Positions 1-10,624 are shown, counted from the stretch's first letter. The stretch: DNA of 24,529 nt from Halocaridina rubra (GCA_037179515.1 JAXCGZ010014315.1:2501-27029), one strand, 5' to 3'. Notes: generated from the letters alone by a model not told the origin. Numbers and translations: made by a program.

Positions 1-94
<94 letters not shown>

Positions 95-96
95 AT
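1..96. repeat. (AG)n microsatellite
   Basis: A nearly pure AG dinucleotide run begins at the window edge, so its true length is unknown. One phase slip (GG at 30-31) interrupts it. It ends in ATATAT before unique AT-rich sequence. Confidence 0.97.
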
Positions 97-341
97 CTGT
101 TAAATGTTTTCCTTCTCATAACAATAATAAGCCTTCTTCAAGACATTATATAAATAAATTTAACCAATTAATCAATTAGTTTATCAAACAATTAATTACG
201 AACTTCATATTAATTAAGACCATGATGCCAAATATTCTTTAAATTCTCTAAATTATTTCATGAAAAAATAAATTTTTTAGGTCACAAAACGATTTATATT
301 AAACACACACTTTCTTTAAGAAAGAAAACATCAAAGTAATT
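97..341. other. AT-rich sequence, nothing recognised
   Basis: Low-GC sequence with many short A and T runs. I see no coding frame, tRNA-like box or repeat shared with the rest of the window. Confidence 0.6.
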
Positions 342-396
342 GACTGGGTATGCAATTCCCGAATCGCGTGCTTTACCACTGAACTACCGCAGCCCC
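342..396 (-). mobile_element. SINE-A fragment (tRNA-like head only)
   Basis: On the minus strand it reads GGGGCTGCGGTAGTTCAGTG, which contains an A-box-like segment of a RNA polymerase III promoter. Only the first part of the tRNA-like head survives. The B-box and the body seen in other SINE-A copies are missing, so this is a truncated relic. Confidence 0.7.
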
Positions 397-410
397 AAAA
401 GAAGTAATGA

Positions 411-2110
411 CTAAATAATATTATTTATTAATTTTGTTTTTTGTGACTCCGAGACAGCCAAGAAAATTGCCCTCATCAATAAAGGCCTGGGCTCAAAGAA
501 AACATTAAAACAAAGGAAAAGTAAAAGGTTAAGGACAAGGCGGAGATGAGGTAATGATAATAGGAAAAGGATAGGCTGAAAGAATAGTCGAAGTACTGAG
601 GACCCAGATAACATGGTAGGATTAGGCCCTGCGATGACAATAGGTCCTTTTTTGAATGAAGACAGGTTATAAGAATTAGGAAAGACAGAAGGAGGAAAAG
701 TCTGGAAGTAGATGGGAAGAAGCAGTCGCTGCACCGACCAATCCGTGAGCTACAAATCTTCACACAGTACCTGTGAGACTAAGCCGCTTGGCGAGTATTA
801 TGCTGCTTGATAGTGGGGGAGGGGCGTATCTCGCCAACTCATCAGAGAAGCAATGGAAGAAGTAACGATAGAAAAGAGAAAGGGATGACACCTTACGGCA
901 AAGAAAAAGATTATCTAGAGTACAAGTCAGAGAAGGGTTATTCATGAGTCTGACTGCCTTAGATTCCACCCTATCAAGGAGACAAGTATAAGAAGAAGCA
1001 CCCCAGATGTGCAAGCAGTATTCTAAGCAGGGACGGATAAGACCTTTGTAGATTTTAAGTAGCTGTAAAGAGGAAAAGTAATGACGAAAATGAAACAAAA
1101 CCCTCAATCTTTTGGATGCAGATTTAGAAATTTGGATTAAGTAATTCCTCCAAGACAAGTTATAGAGACTATCTGGATTCCTAATATGCTAATAGAATTA
1201 AGAGGGTAAATTTCGTTAGTTTCGAAGAAAATAGAGCTATCAAGAAGAGAAAAAATAAAGAGATAGCCAGAAGCTGTCTAGGAGGCATTAAATTTAACTA
1301 CATTTTGGGTGCCCAACTCAGATATCCTCTGCAAATCGGAGCTGAGAGTAGAAGAAAGAGTGATATGAGACTGATTACAAGTAGCAGATGAAGGTTGTAA
1401 AGAAAAGGCATAGGAAATATAAAGGGTAGATTCGCCAGCAAAGGCGTGAAGAAGAAAGGAGGATGGGGACTGAAGAAGATCGTTAATTAAGAGAAGGAAT
1501 AAAGTAGGTGAAAGAACAGAGCCCTGTGGAACACTACTTGTAACAGGGAATTGGTTAGATTTTGCACCGTCAACAACCACAGATATGAAACGGTCAGAAA
1601 GAAAATTGGGAATCAGAGAACAGAGCGAAAGGGTAAACTATAAGCAAGGAGTTTGGACAAAAGAACCTTGTGCCAGACTCTGTCAAAATCCTTAGAGATA
1701 TCGAGGGCTATGACAAAAGATCCCCCATAGTTCCTCAGAGATGACCATACATGAGTAAGATAGGATAGGAGGTAACCAGTAGATCTTTTCCTTGCGGAAG
1801 CCGAACTGGTGACTGGAGATAAGCGAGTTAGATTCAAGCCATTTCAAGAAGTGAAAATTCAGCAAACTTTTGAAAACTTTAGCGATAGAAGATGTTTGGG
1901 CAATATGTCGGTAGTCTGAAGGAATAGAGCGGTCAACCTTCTTAGGAATATGTTGCACTACAGCATGGTGCCAAGATAAAGGATAGATACTATTTAAAAA
2001 GATCGTGACCCATATGTAGGGAACGGATTGAGTCATAGTTTACTAGGGTTCTGGCGGGGATTTTCCTTCCAGAAAGCACTGTTATGTTCTCATCTATCAC
2101 CCTATTTATG
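411..2110 (-). pseudogene. Decayed Jockey-like LINE, RT C-terminal half
   Basis: Read right to left, successive minus-strand frames give the ordered blocks of a non-LTR reverse transcriptase. 1692-2036 holds the motif 1-2 region (IPKK then SDYR.IA.TSSIAKVF, followed by HQFGFRK). 1613-1837 holds motif A (ALDISKDFDRVWHK). 1278-1580 holds motif B (VPQGSVLSP). The catalytic FADD-type motif C in that frame has decayed to FAGE, so one of the two catalytic aspartates is lost. 760-1158 holds the post-RT thumb region (YKGLIRPCLEYCLHIWG, DRVESKAVRLM). 411-763 is split over two frames and has FFPSTSRL near the C-terminus. At least four frame changes and the loss of the 5' half (no endonuclease seen) make it non-functional. 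The exact clade (Jockey rather than CR1 or I) is inferred from motif style. Confidence 0.88.
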
Positions 2111-2178
2111 CTCCACCCCATTTCTTTGATTTTTACGGGATGCAAGTGAATACGCAGGCAGAATTATTTTCCTCTAGA

Positions 2179-2344
2179 GCGACTTTAATTCATCAGGTCC
2201 TTGGTTCGAGACCCCTCATGGTGTGAAATTAGAAAGGGCACTCACTCAGGGCAACGGTCACAAACTGCTAAAACAAAAGTCCTCCAAAAGGAGGCACTGT
2301 CCTAGCCCTTACAAGAAAGGGAGTTTTTGATGTAAAACTGAATC
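2179..2344 (+). mobile_element. SINE-B copy 1, 5'-truncated
   Basis: It starts within the tRNA-like head (CATCAGGTCCTTGGTTCGAG includes the B-box-like GGTTCGAG). It continues through the family body (GGGCACTCACTCAGGGCAAC) and ends in a variant of GTGACGTAAAACC. It is diverged, and the A-box side is lost. Confidence 0.8.
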
Positions 2345-2541
2345 ATTCTGGTCCTCTGTTACAGAAAAAAGTAAGAATAATATACAGAGTAAAGGGAAAG
2401 TAAATTGAGCTCTAGGATGCACAGGACGATCAGCTCCTCACTAAAAAAATTAGTGATTTTAATTTAATTAGTGACTGGTTAATATGGGCGCCACATTAGC
2501 TCTGTGGGGGACCGTGCGAGTAGGAAAATGAAAAGCCTGAC
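2345..2541. other. Unassigned spacer
   Basis: No coding frame or family match is seen. A small imperfect dyad of CACTAATTT / AAATTAGTG type lies near 2441-2474. Confidence 0.5.
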
Positions 2542-2544
2542 TAA

Positions 2545-2753
2545 AGTGCGGTTTACACGGTCAAACGGTTCGTCGAAGGCGGTTCGACAGACAAGTGTTT
2601 GAAGTGATGTTCGAACGTGTGAACGGGGTATTTGGTTGATGAACACGTTCCTTGTTCGACAACCAAATACCCCGTTCACACGCTCGAACATCACTTCAAA
2701 CACTTGTCTGTCGAACCGCGTTCGACGAACCGTTTGACCGTGTAAACCCCCCT
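2545..2753. mobile_element. Fold-back MITE, copy 1 (PIF/Harbinger-like)
   Basis: The element is almost one long inverted repeat. The left arm starts AGTGCGGTTTACACGGTCAA and runs through CAGACAAGTGTTTGAAGT to GTATTTGGTTG. The right arm is its reverse complement and ends in CCCCCCT. A short non-palindromic centre (about 2638-2658) separates the arms. TAA flanks both ends (2542-2544 and 2754-2756). A 3-bp TWA target duplication is characteristic of PIF/Harbinger elements. No transposase is present, so it is non-autonomous. The superfamily call rests on the TAA flanks and overall form. Confidence 0.88.
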
Positions 2754-2793
2754 TAACACGGATTTGATTCCTTTGCGAGAGGTTAGTAATACA

Positions 2794-2856
2794 TCAAGCC
2801 TTCATCCCACTTATAGCTCCAACTGTCCGGTCCACCCCCGTTCAACGGGGACTGAT
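2794..2856 (+). mobile_element. SINE-A 3' fragment
   Basis: Matches the SINE-A tail (AGCTCCAACTGTCCGGTCCA) and ends with the hairpin CCCCGTTCAACGGGG followed by ACTGATGG. The tRNA-like head is absent. Confidence 0.75.
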
Positions 2857-2936
2857 GGGAAAGCATGGCTAAATATATTAAGAAAGAGAAGTAACAGGGC
2901 TTATGGAAATCCTAGTTTTATTTTAATTTATGCCTT

Positions 2937-3130
2937 GTGGCCACAGTGGTCGAGTGGTAACTCTCGCGACTTTGATTCGTCAGGTCGTGGGTTCGCGGCC
3001 TCCACGGTCTGAGATTAGAAAGAGCATTCACTCAGGGTAACGATCGCACTCTGACAAAACCAAAATCCTTCGCAAGAAGGCTCTGTTTTGACCCTTAGTA
3101 GAAAAGGGAGTCCGTGACGTAAAATTGATT
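2937..3130 (+). mobile_element. SINE-B copy 2
   Basis: Near full length. A tRNA-like head (CACAGTGGTCGAGTGGTAAC, then GTGGGTTCGCGGCC as B-box region) is followed by the body with TCACTCAGGGTAACGATCGC. The CCTTCGCAAGAAGG hairpin and the GTGACGTAAAATTG end follow. It is diverged from the copies near 10 kb and 20 kb. Confidence 0.85.
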
Positions 3131-3327
3131 ACATTATGTTACTTTATTACTTTAAGTTATGTCTTACTGCTAATTAGGAAGAAAGATATCCTCATTAAAG
3201 AATCCTTTGCGATTATATTTTCTCTTAATAGTGACATGAAACCTAAAAAATTATATCCTTAATTCAACCACAAAAAAATTCAGTTATTAATAATTCTCTG
3301 ATTTCTAAAACAGGTAAAATTTTTAGT

Positions 3328-3330
<3 letters not shown>
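3131..3330. other. AT-rich spacer
   Basis: No recognisable gene, promoter or dispersed-repeat match. Confidence 0.5.

Positions 3331-3422
<92 letters not shown>
3331..3422. repeat. (AT)n microsatellite
   Basis: About 90 bp of uninterrupted AT dinucleotides. The minus-strand open frame across it is poly-YI and not a gene. Confidence 0.98.
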
Positions 3423-3425
<3 letters not shown>

Positions 3426-3690
3426 AAACACTTAATTAATGATATACCGTAAGTAAAAGAAAAAACACGATTTTCACACTCTTTAATTAATAATAATTCC
3501 ATTTTCCACGGATTCATCAAGCTGTAAGCTTTAACTCTGTCTAAATTTAATTGAAGAATAATTTAATATGTAAACATAATATATTCCATTTTCATAATCT
3601 TTTAATGTGGGTAAATTTGATGTCAGAGAATAATGGGCGATAGCCATAAGTAGTAAGAGTAAAAATTATATAAATAGATGAATACTTACT
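3423..3690. other. AT-rich spacer
   Basis: No coding potential or shared repeat noticed. Confidence 0.5.
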
Positions 3691-3693
3691 ACA

Positions 3694-3764
<71 letters not shown>
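3691..3764. repeat. (AC)n microsatellite
   Basis: AC dinucleotide run with one AAA interruption near its left end. Confidence 0.97.
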
Positions 3765-3767
<3 letters not shown>

Positions 3768-4003
3768 AAATTAGTACTCATAAGAAGATATAGCAATTCT
3801 GTGTGAAGTTATATAAAAACTATTTTTTTTCTGTATTCTGTGAGATAAAACGTCAAAGTGAAACCATTTCTCTCTCTAACCCTCCTGTCAAATGGTCGGG
3901 GGAGGGGTGGTAGAGAATCTCTGGGTTTGGTAGGAGGGGGAGTAGCACTTAGGAGCCTGAAATTAAAAGTCAGGGACCTAGGGACCTTGAGATCCTTGTT
4001 ATG

Positions 4004-4137
4004 GATCTGGAGCACAAAATTCGGAATATGGATAGAGAAATGAAAGAGAATGAAACACTTAGAGAGCTTCTTCTTCTTCGTCTACATCTTTTCCCACTTT
4101 TATGTTGGGTCGATATTCCGAATTTTGTGCTCTAGAT
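4004..4137. repeat. Inverted duplication inside LINE ORF1
   Basis: ATCTGGAGCACAAAATTCGG (4004-4023, continuing to 4028) is ORF1 coding sequence. Its reverse complement returns at 4113-4137 with 24 of 25 bases matching. The segment between includes CTTCTTCGTCTACATCTTTT, which also occurs near 19609. The insert interrupts the coiled-coil reading frame. Confidence 0.85.
4068..4112. repeat. Dispersed short repeat (copy 1)
   Basis: The sequence TCTTCGTCTACATCTTTTCC and the following CACTTTTATGT.GGGTCGAT occur again at about 19606-19649 in the same orientation. Nothing here shows which larger element it belongs to. Confidence 0.75.
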
Positions 4138-5363
4138 TTTTGGAGGAAGCAAATAAGTCACAAGGACAAGAGAGAAAAGAACTACAAAAACAAGTAAAGA
4201 AGCTGGAAGGGGAAAAGGGGGTACTAGAAACCAGATTTTCTAAACAAGAAGATAAAAACAAACACCTGAACGACAACCTAAATGAATTGAATGTTAGTTC
4301 ATTGCTCTCTTCTGAGAGAGATGAGATTGCAGCTTGGAATGTCCTGATAAAGGAAAACATCGCACAGTTTAGAAAAGTGTTTAAGGAGCTGAATACGAAA
4401 CATGAAGCCATGAAAAGCTCCTTTGTAGATGCAGTAAAGCAAAATGAGGCAGTAAACGAGGCAGTGAAGGAGGTGGCACTGGAAACTGTAAAAACAGTTG
4501 ACTACAAAGTAACAGTAATAAAAAAAATTAAATAAGCTGTATTGGAAAGGGCTAATCTACTGATGAAACAGACCCTTGATAAAGAGAAAACAGTGGTTAT
4601 CTCAGGCATAAGCGAATCCCAGGAGTCAACATGGCAGGGGAGACTTAAGCAAAATAGAGCTAGGGATTTAGACCTGATAAAGAAGCTTGGAGTTGTATGT
4701 GGTCCAGGAAATACTGTAAACATTCACCAAATTGTTAAATATTCTAGGGAGGAAAAGGCAATAGAAGAAGGAGAACTTAAAGAGACAAAGAATGAGAGAG
4801 ATCTAGGAGTAAACATACTGGCCGATTTGTCTCTAGAAATGCATATATATGGCATAATAAGGGCAGCATATGCTTTCTTAGCAAATGTAAGGTAGCCTTC
4901 AGACACATGGACAAGGAAATGTTCAGAAATATGTATGTAACATATGTGAGGCAAAAGGCTGAATATGCAGCCCCGTTTAGAACCATAATTGAAAAAGCAC
5001 ATAATTAAACTGGACAAAAATTCAAAGACATGCCACGAAATAGGTGCCAGAAATACGCAATCTCAGTTATGAGGAGAGGCTGAGGGAATTAGCTTACCAT
5101 CAATTGAAGCTAAAAGAATGAGGGGGGATATAGTGACGGTTATAAAATTCCTTCATGGTTATGACAGAGTGGATAGGTGTCGATATTTTGATATTGCTGG
5201 CTCTAGAACTAGAGGTCATAGTTTAAAACTTTTTAAGAAAACTTCTTTGCAGGATGTAAGGAAGTACTTTTTAGTGTACGAGTAGTTCATGATTGGATTT
5301 CGCTAAGCGAGGAGGTAATTAATGCTAACTCAATTCATAGTTATAAGGACAAGTATAGTAGGT

Positions 5364-5469
5364 AGCACAGAGTACAAAAACGGAAACGACCAGGAGACGG
5401 GGAGTTACAAACATAGGGCTTTTTCCCGTAAGGACAGTTAGGTAATTACAATTAGGGAATTACCCTCTC
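5364..5469. other. LINE 3' flank, likely 3' UTR remnant
   Basis: Follows the last RT-like residues. No tail structure is clear before the dinucleotide tract. Confidence 0.4.
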
Positions 5470-6337
<868 letters not shown>

Positions 6338-6449
6338 GGCAAGCTCTATCTCAGGGTAAAGACTACATCTGCCAAAACAAGTTCTTTACAAGAAGGCAAC
6401 CGTCCTAGCCCTTTGTATAAAAGGGAGTTCGTGACGTAAAACCGAATCC
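6338..6449 (+). mobile_element. SINE-B copy 3, 5'-truncated
   Basis: Contains only the body and tail: TCTCAGGGTAAAGACTACAT, then CAACCGTCCTAGCCC, then GTGACGTAAAACCGAATCC. The tRNA-like head is missing, as is typical of 5' truncation during reverse transcription. Confidence 0.8.
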
Positions 6450-6816
6450 ATATATAAATTAAAAATAAGTAAATAAATAAATAAAATTAAATAGTGAAGA
6501 AAATCCCGGGGGAGGGCATGTGGGTGGCAAATGAGAGAAGCCCTCTTTTCGGGGCTACTCCCAAAATATTATATAAAAGACTCGTGGACCAAAACAAGAA
6601 GCCATTATAGGTCCAGCTCAAGGAAAGAGATTCCGAGGACGAGCCATAACCGATGAGTTCTTAGACGGACAGACTTAGGTCTGCCGGCTGGCGACAGCCC
6701 TATGGGTCCTATATGACCCGTTCCACCCATCCGTGGGTCGAGAATCTAAAGCAAGGTGCATCGCTGGAAGGTGAGAAATTGATATTACGAATGTATTATG
6801 TGAGTGTGAGTGTATA
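6450..6816. other. Unassigned, moderately GC-rich stretch
   Basis: More GC-rich than its neighbours, with several short dyads (for example CCCATCCGTGGG at 6726-6737). No protein motif, tRNA box or match to other families here was found. It could be an unrecognised repeat or unique DNA. Confidence 0.4.
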
Positions 6817-7240
6817 TGTATGTAACACCGGGACAGGCAAAGAAAATTACTGTCATCGGGCCAGGGCACTAAGAAAGCATTTAATTAAAAAGTATCAGGT
6901 TAAGGATAAGGAAGAATTAGGAGCATGATAAACAATATAAAGACAGACTAAATGAATAGCGAAAGTAAAAAAGACCTAATAAAGATTAGAAAGTAATAAA
7001 AGAGTAACAGAGATAGGGAGCGTTGTGACTTGTTAGATGTGAAGACATAAGAGTTGTAAAAGAAAGCATTTCATTAAAAAGTAGCAGGTTAAGGATAAGG
7101 AAGAATTAACAGCATGATAAACAATATAAAGACAGACTAAATGAATAGTGAAAGTAATGAAGACCTAATAAAGATGAGAAAGGAAGAAAAGAGAAACAAA
7201 GATAGGGAGCGTTGTGACTTGTCAGATGTGAAGACATAAT
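6817..7240 (-). mobile_element. LINE C-terminal/3' UTR fragment with tandem duplication
   Basis: The segment GGCAAAGAAAATTACTGTCA and the following GGTTAAGGATAAGGAAGAAT align with about 432-560, the 3' end of the Jockey-like pseudogene, in the same orientation. From 6874 a 189-bp unit (6874-7062) is repeated at 7063-7240 with a modest number of differences. No RT coding blocks remain. Confidence 0.7.
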
Positions 7241-7746
7241 AAGGATGTTATTTTCTGTTGTTTTGTTGTATCAATATTGCTAGGGTGAGAGTGAGGCAAA
7301 AATAAACAAACAAATAAGTTAGAAACAAATACGAAACAAGCTTTAAATTACATTTCATTGTATTATAATTTCGTCCAGAACACCAGAACACCAAACAAAT
7401 ACAGGAAATTAATAGTATGTAATTATCTAATTAAAAAATAAAAAAAAATAAAAAATCAAATTTGATGGAAAATTTTAAAGAGAGAAGAACGTCATAAAAT
7501 TCCACAAAACAATATATATAAAATATTTTTAATATTTGATTATAAAAAGAATAAAAACACTCAGGTTTTAAGGATAGAAAAGTCATGTCATGGAAGTGGG
7601 TTAAAAGTGTGTCCAGATTAACTGAACTTTCAGGAAAAAAAATTAAAATATCTTAGAATTTGGAAAAAAAAGGTAATACTAAATGACCCTGAAAAAATCC
7701 ATTAAAATTCATCCAAACCACTTAAATTTAAATAAAAAGTGTATTA
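7241..7746. other. AT-rich stretch, nothing recognised
   Basis: Dominated by A-rich runs. No open frame with recognisable content. Confidence 0.55.
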
Positions 7747-7889
7747 ATCCTCAATTTTGGGGTGGAAACAGACAGAGTGTGGCTGGGGATTTAAAGCTGG
7801 GTGCCCTCCCTTATGCCCCACGGTGGGCTCGATCATGGATTTGTCAACTTTCAAGTTGAATAAGTAACCAATCGGCCACCGCAGTCCCC
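7747..7889 (-). mobile_element. SINE-A copy
   Basis: Minus-strand tRNA-like head (GGGGACTGCGGTGGCCGATT) with a B-box-like GATCGAGCCC, then the body ending GTCTGTTTCCACCCC. The terminal hairpin is degraded. Confidence 0.82.
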
Positions 7890-8359
7890 AAGTATATGTA
7901 ATAATCACATTAAAACAAAACTTCCTCATAAGGAAAAAAAAAATAAAATCCTAAAACGAAGTCCATCCAGTGTCCAGAACACGTAAATTCCACGAAAGAA
8001 GAGCTAAAAACATGTTACAGTTTAAATAAAATAAAAATCATACAAATTGCGAGCTCCCACCACCCACTCTTGAGCTCATCCCGGCGAGCACTAATTCAAT
8101 TCTTCCATATAAAGCACTAGATAAGTCTTCTTGTCTTTTCACAATAATCAAGGGGGCTAGATAAAAACACGCCAAGCACGCCAACAGCCATGAAAAACAA
8201 GACTCGACTCCTAAAAGACCCTGATGAGAGAAATTAAAGAATAGAAACTGACCCACAGCAGTCTACTTAACGTCTTTAAGTGTGATATATTGATCCCGAA
8301 GGAGGGAAGGAAAACATTTTTAATTTCAGTTTCTCCCATTAAGGGATGCGAAAACGGAT
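7890..8359. other. Unassigned spacer
   Basis: An AT-rich first half precedes mixed sequence. The minus-strand 72-residue frame at 8038-8256 has no recognisable motif and I do not call it. Confidence 0.45.
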
Positions 8360-8860
8360 CATCGACTCTATACCACCCTGTCTTCAGCGTCCTCCTCCGT
8401 CACACTACACATCCTCAAGTTCTCCTTCACCACATTCATAAACCTCCTCTTTGGGCTACCTCTACCCTTCTCCCCGCCTGACAATTCCATCATCAACACC
8501 CTTCACTCACCATATCATCGACTCTATACCACCCTGTCCTCAGCGTCCTCCTCCGTCACACTACACATCTCATGTTCTCCTTCACCACATTCATAAACCT
8601 CTTCTTTGGTCTGCCACTACCCTTCCCCGCCTGACAGTTCCATCATCAACATCCTTCACCCAGCATACTCCTCATTCCTCCTCAGCGCATGCTCAAACCA
8701 TCTCAGTGTCGCCATTCTCGTCATGTCTCATAACCTATCTGCTTTATCCCTCTAATATACTCATTTTTGTTTATCCTGTCCATCATTGTCAAGCCCAAAC
8801 AAAACCGCAGCATCTTCAATTCTGTAACTTCCAGATCTACCTAAGGAAGAAAAAACTATG
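8360..8860 (-). pseudogene. RTE-like LINE C-terminal remnant, duplicated
   Basis: The sequence matches, in antisense, the C-terminal coding block also seen at 13458-13680 and 15290-15690. The first 156 bp (8360-8515) recur from 8516, both starting CATCGACTCTATACCACCCT. The second unit continues into CAGCGCATGCTCAAACCATC, the end of the conserved block nearest the RT. No intact frame survives. The RTE label comes from the conserved C-terminal motif in sister copies. Confidence 0.72.
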
Positions 8861-9221
8861 ACCCAGATATATTTTTTTAGAGAAGTAATTTGCTAGTTTA
8901 TGCAGTTTTAAACAATAACCATAGATGTCGCTAGAAATAAGAACAGATGGATATAACAAAATCGAGGGAGGGAAAAATTATCAAAATATTTGTCAAAAAC
9001 TCTAATTTTTTAATAATGTGAAGAGTTAAAAACAAGAAATTTTCACTTGGTGTAAAAACTTTTTTTTTATTAATCTAATTCATTGATGAATAAAATATAT
9101 TTAAAAAAAATTATAATTTCTGAAGTAAGTTTGGAGTTTTAAACAATGAATTAAAATTTTCACAAAGAACAAAAAACATTCATTTAGGAATCTGCTTGTT
9201 CTACCTCGTTTAGGTTATTAT
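8861..9221. other. AT-rich stretch, nothing recognised
   Basis: Long A and T runs. No motif. Confidence 0.5.
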
Positions 9222-9341
9222 TAGTCCTCATTATGGGAATGGACACAGACAGGTTGGAGCTAGGGAATTAAGGTTGAGTTCGATCGCTGGTCTGTCAGCT
9301 CCCGAGTCTAGAATTTTAACCATTACTCTACCGCAGTCCTC
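9222..9341 (-). mobile_element. SINE-A copy with internal deletion
   Basis: Shares GGACACAGACAGGTTGGAGC (tail region) and CTCTACCGCAGTCC (head region). It lacks about 40 bp between them, including most of the GGATGCCCT..CCCCGC segment. Confidence 0.78.
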
Positions 9342-9794
9342 CTGTGTGGGATATTAAACTTAAAAAAAAAAAATCGCTTAGGAATAAAACAGGAATCATC
9401 TCTATTAACGTAATTCATTAAAAAATACAATTTTAGATAGAATGAAGTCGCTGGAATAAAAAAAAGCTAACCCTGACATATTTTTCAATTTTTTTTTCAA
9501 AAAGAAAATTTCTCTAATTATAAAAATGGTATTATTCAAATATTTATGTCATCCATTGATAAAGTTACCAATTAACGTATTAAATCGCTGAGAGATTAAA
9601 TAATTATAAATACCTCCACATAAACCTATCTCAACACTTTCTACAAAATTAACGACTAACAGAACGACCAAGTGAAATGGAAGAAGAGTCGTTGATTCGA
9701 CCTCTCTTGCCTCCTAACCGGAACGACCCCCTCTCCAAACTTTTAATCAGTGGTAGGAATTGAAAAGATCAAGCTTTAATTATACCTCTAGAAT
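9342..9794. other. AT-rich stretch, nothing recognised
   Basis: No gene or repeat family noticed. It ends at the first unit of a tandem array. Confidence 0.5.
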
Positions 9795-10426
9795 GAGTGG
9801 GATAAATCAACAAGTAGAAGACCCACAGAGTACGAAAAAGACCCATGGATCATCATTAAAATACACAAAAACATGTGGCTACTTAGACCTTTTCTTTTTT
9901 TCTTTTCCATAAACCTGCCTTGGGGATGATTGTACCGTTAGTGTTATATATTTTCATCTGAATTGAGTTGGATAAATCAATAAGTACGAAAAGAGACTCA
10001 TGGGCTATCATCAAAATATATAAATATTATCCTGTTGCTACTTTTAGTCATCGTGGCTCAAGTGGTAGCGTCCTAGACTTTGAGGTGTCAGGTCGAGGGT
10101 TCACGCCCCGTCACGGTCTGAGGTTAGCAAGGGCATGCACTCAGGGTAACGATTACATCTGCCAACACAAGTACTTCGCAAGAAGGCAACCGTCCTAGCC
10201 CTTGGTAGAAAAGGGAGTCCGTGACGTAAAACCGGAACAATCTTGCTGCTACTTTGATTTTGCTTTTCTTATCCATATAACTTTTTTTTTTCCTTATCCA
10301 GAAAATCGCCTTCCACCGTTAGTGGATTTATTTTTTAATATGAAATGATATTAAATTATAAAAAAAAATTGCTGCTTCTTCGTCTTTGTCTTTTCCATAG
10401 AACACCGAACTGCCTTCGTGATAACT
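9795..10426. repeat. Tandem array of about 170 bp units, split by a SINE
   Basis: Unit 1 is 9795-9964. Unit 2 starts at 9965 with the same GAGT.GGATAAATCAA and TACGAAAA sequence and resumes after a SINE-B insertion at about 10257-10320. A partial third unit (about 10321-10426) repeats TTGCTGCTTCTTC..CTTTTCCATA..ACTGCCTT. With the SINE removed, unit 2 is close to 170 bp. The units are diverged. Confidence 0.72.
10047..10240 (+). mobile_element. SINE-B copy 4, full length with TSD
   Basis: Full tRNA-like head (TCGTGGCTCAAGTGGTAGCG, A-box; GAGGGTTCACGCCCC, B-box) and body. Two hairpins follow: CTTC-GCAA-GAAG at 10174-10185 and CCCTT..AAGGG at 10199-10215. It ends GTGACGTAAAACCGGAACAA. Flanks TGTTGCTACTTTT (10033-10045) and TGCTGCTACTTTG (10244-10256) form a 13-bp target duplication with two differences. 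It inserted into the tandem array described at 9795-10426. Confidence 0.92.
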
Positions 10427-10549
10427 GCGGGAGTCGGGATGTAACCAACGATGCCCCCGCGAGGCGACAAGAAAGACAGCCAGCTTGATCCCCCTAATAG
10501 CTCCAACCTGTCTGTTTCCACCCCAATCCGAAAGGGGACTAATTGTGAC
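10427..10549 (+). mobile_element. SINE-A copy, 5'-truncated
   Basis: Enters the family within the tRNA-like head (GCGGGAGTCGGGATG..GATGCCCCCGCGAGGCG). It continues through AGCTCCAACCTGTCTGTTTC to CCCCAATCCGAAAGGGG and ACTAATTGTGAC. One of only three plus-strand SINE-A copies. Confidence 0.8.
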
Positions 10550-10624
10550 TCGTAAAGAGATGTTACTATTATGGTACCACAATGTTCTTTATATTCATGA
10601 CAAGACTTGAGGCCCAAAAATTTA

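Larger units (their letters stand above)
3858..5363 (+). pseudogene. Internally deleted CR1-like LINE
   Basis: Two parts of a non-LTR element lie in one orientation. The 5' part (about 3890-4730) resembles a CR1/Jockey ORF1. It is rich in charged heptad-like residues (KELQKQVKKLEGEKGVLE, then a long helix to about 4530), followed by EKTVVISGISESQ and IKKLGVV. After about 4740 the sequence switches to the end of an RT ORF: ERDLGVNI, then AYAFLANVR, then MYVTYVR, then LSYEERLREL at about 5061-5090. TRGHSLKLFKK follows at about 5210-5240, then VRKYF and SYKDKYSR near the end. Endonuclease and RT core are absent, so several kilobases were probably lost. One in-frame stop lies at 4533-4535. Frameshifts occur near 4890 and in the 5100-5300 segment. 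The ORF1 N-terminus is also disrupted at 4068-4141. Confidence 0.82.

Noticed and set aside
6640..6700. Hammerhead ribozyme-like core near CCGATGAG
   Set aside because: The invariant CUGAUGA and GAAA core elements are not both present, and no three-helix fold could be drawn.
8451..8861. 136-residue plus-strand frame rich in P, S, T and H
   Set aside because: It is antisense to the RTE-like C-terminal block, and the repeats in it follow the DNA duplication.
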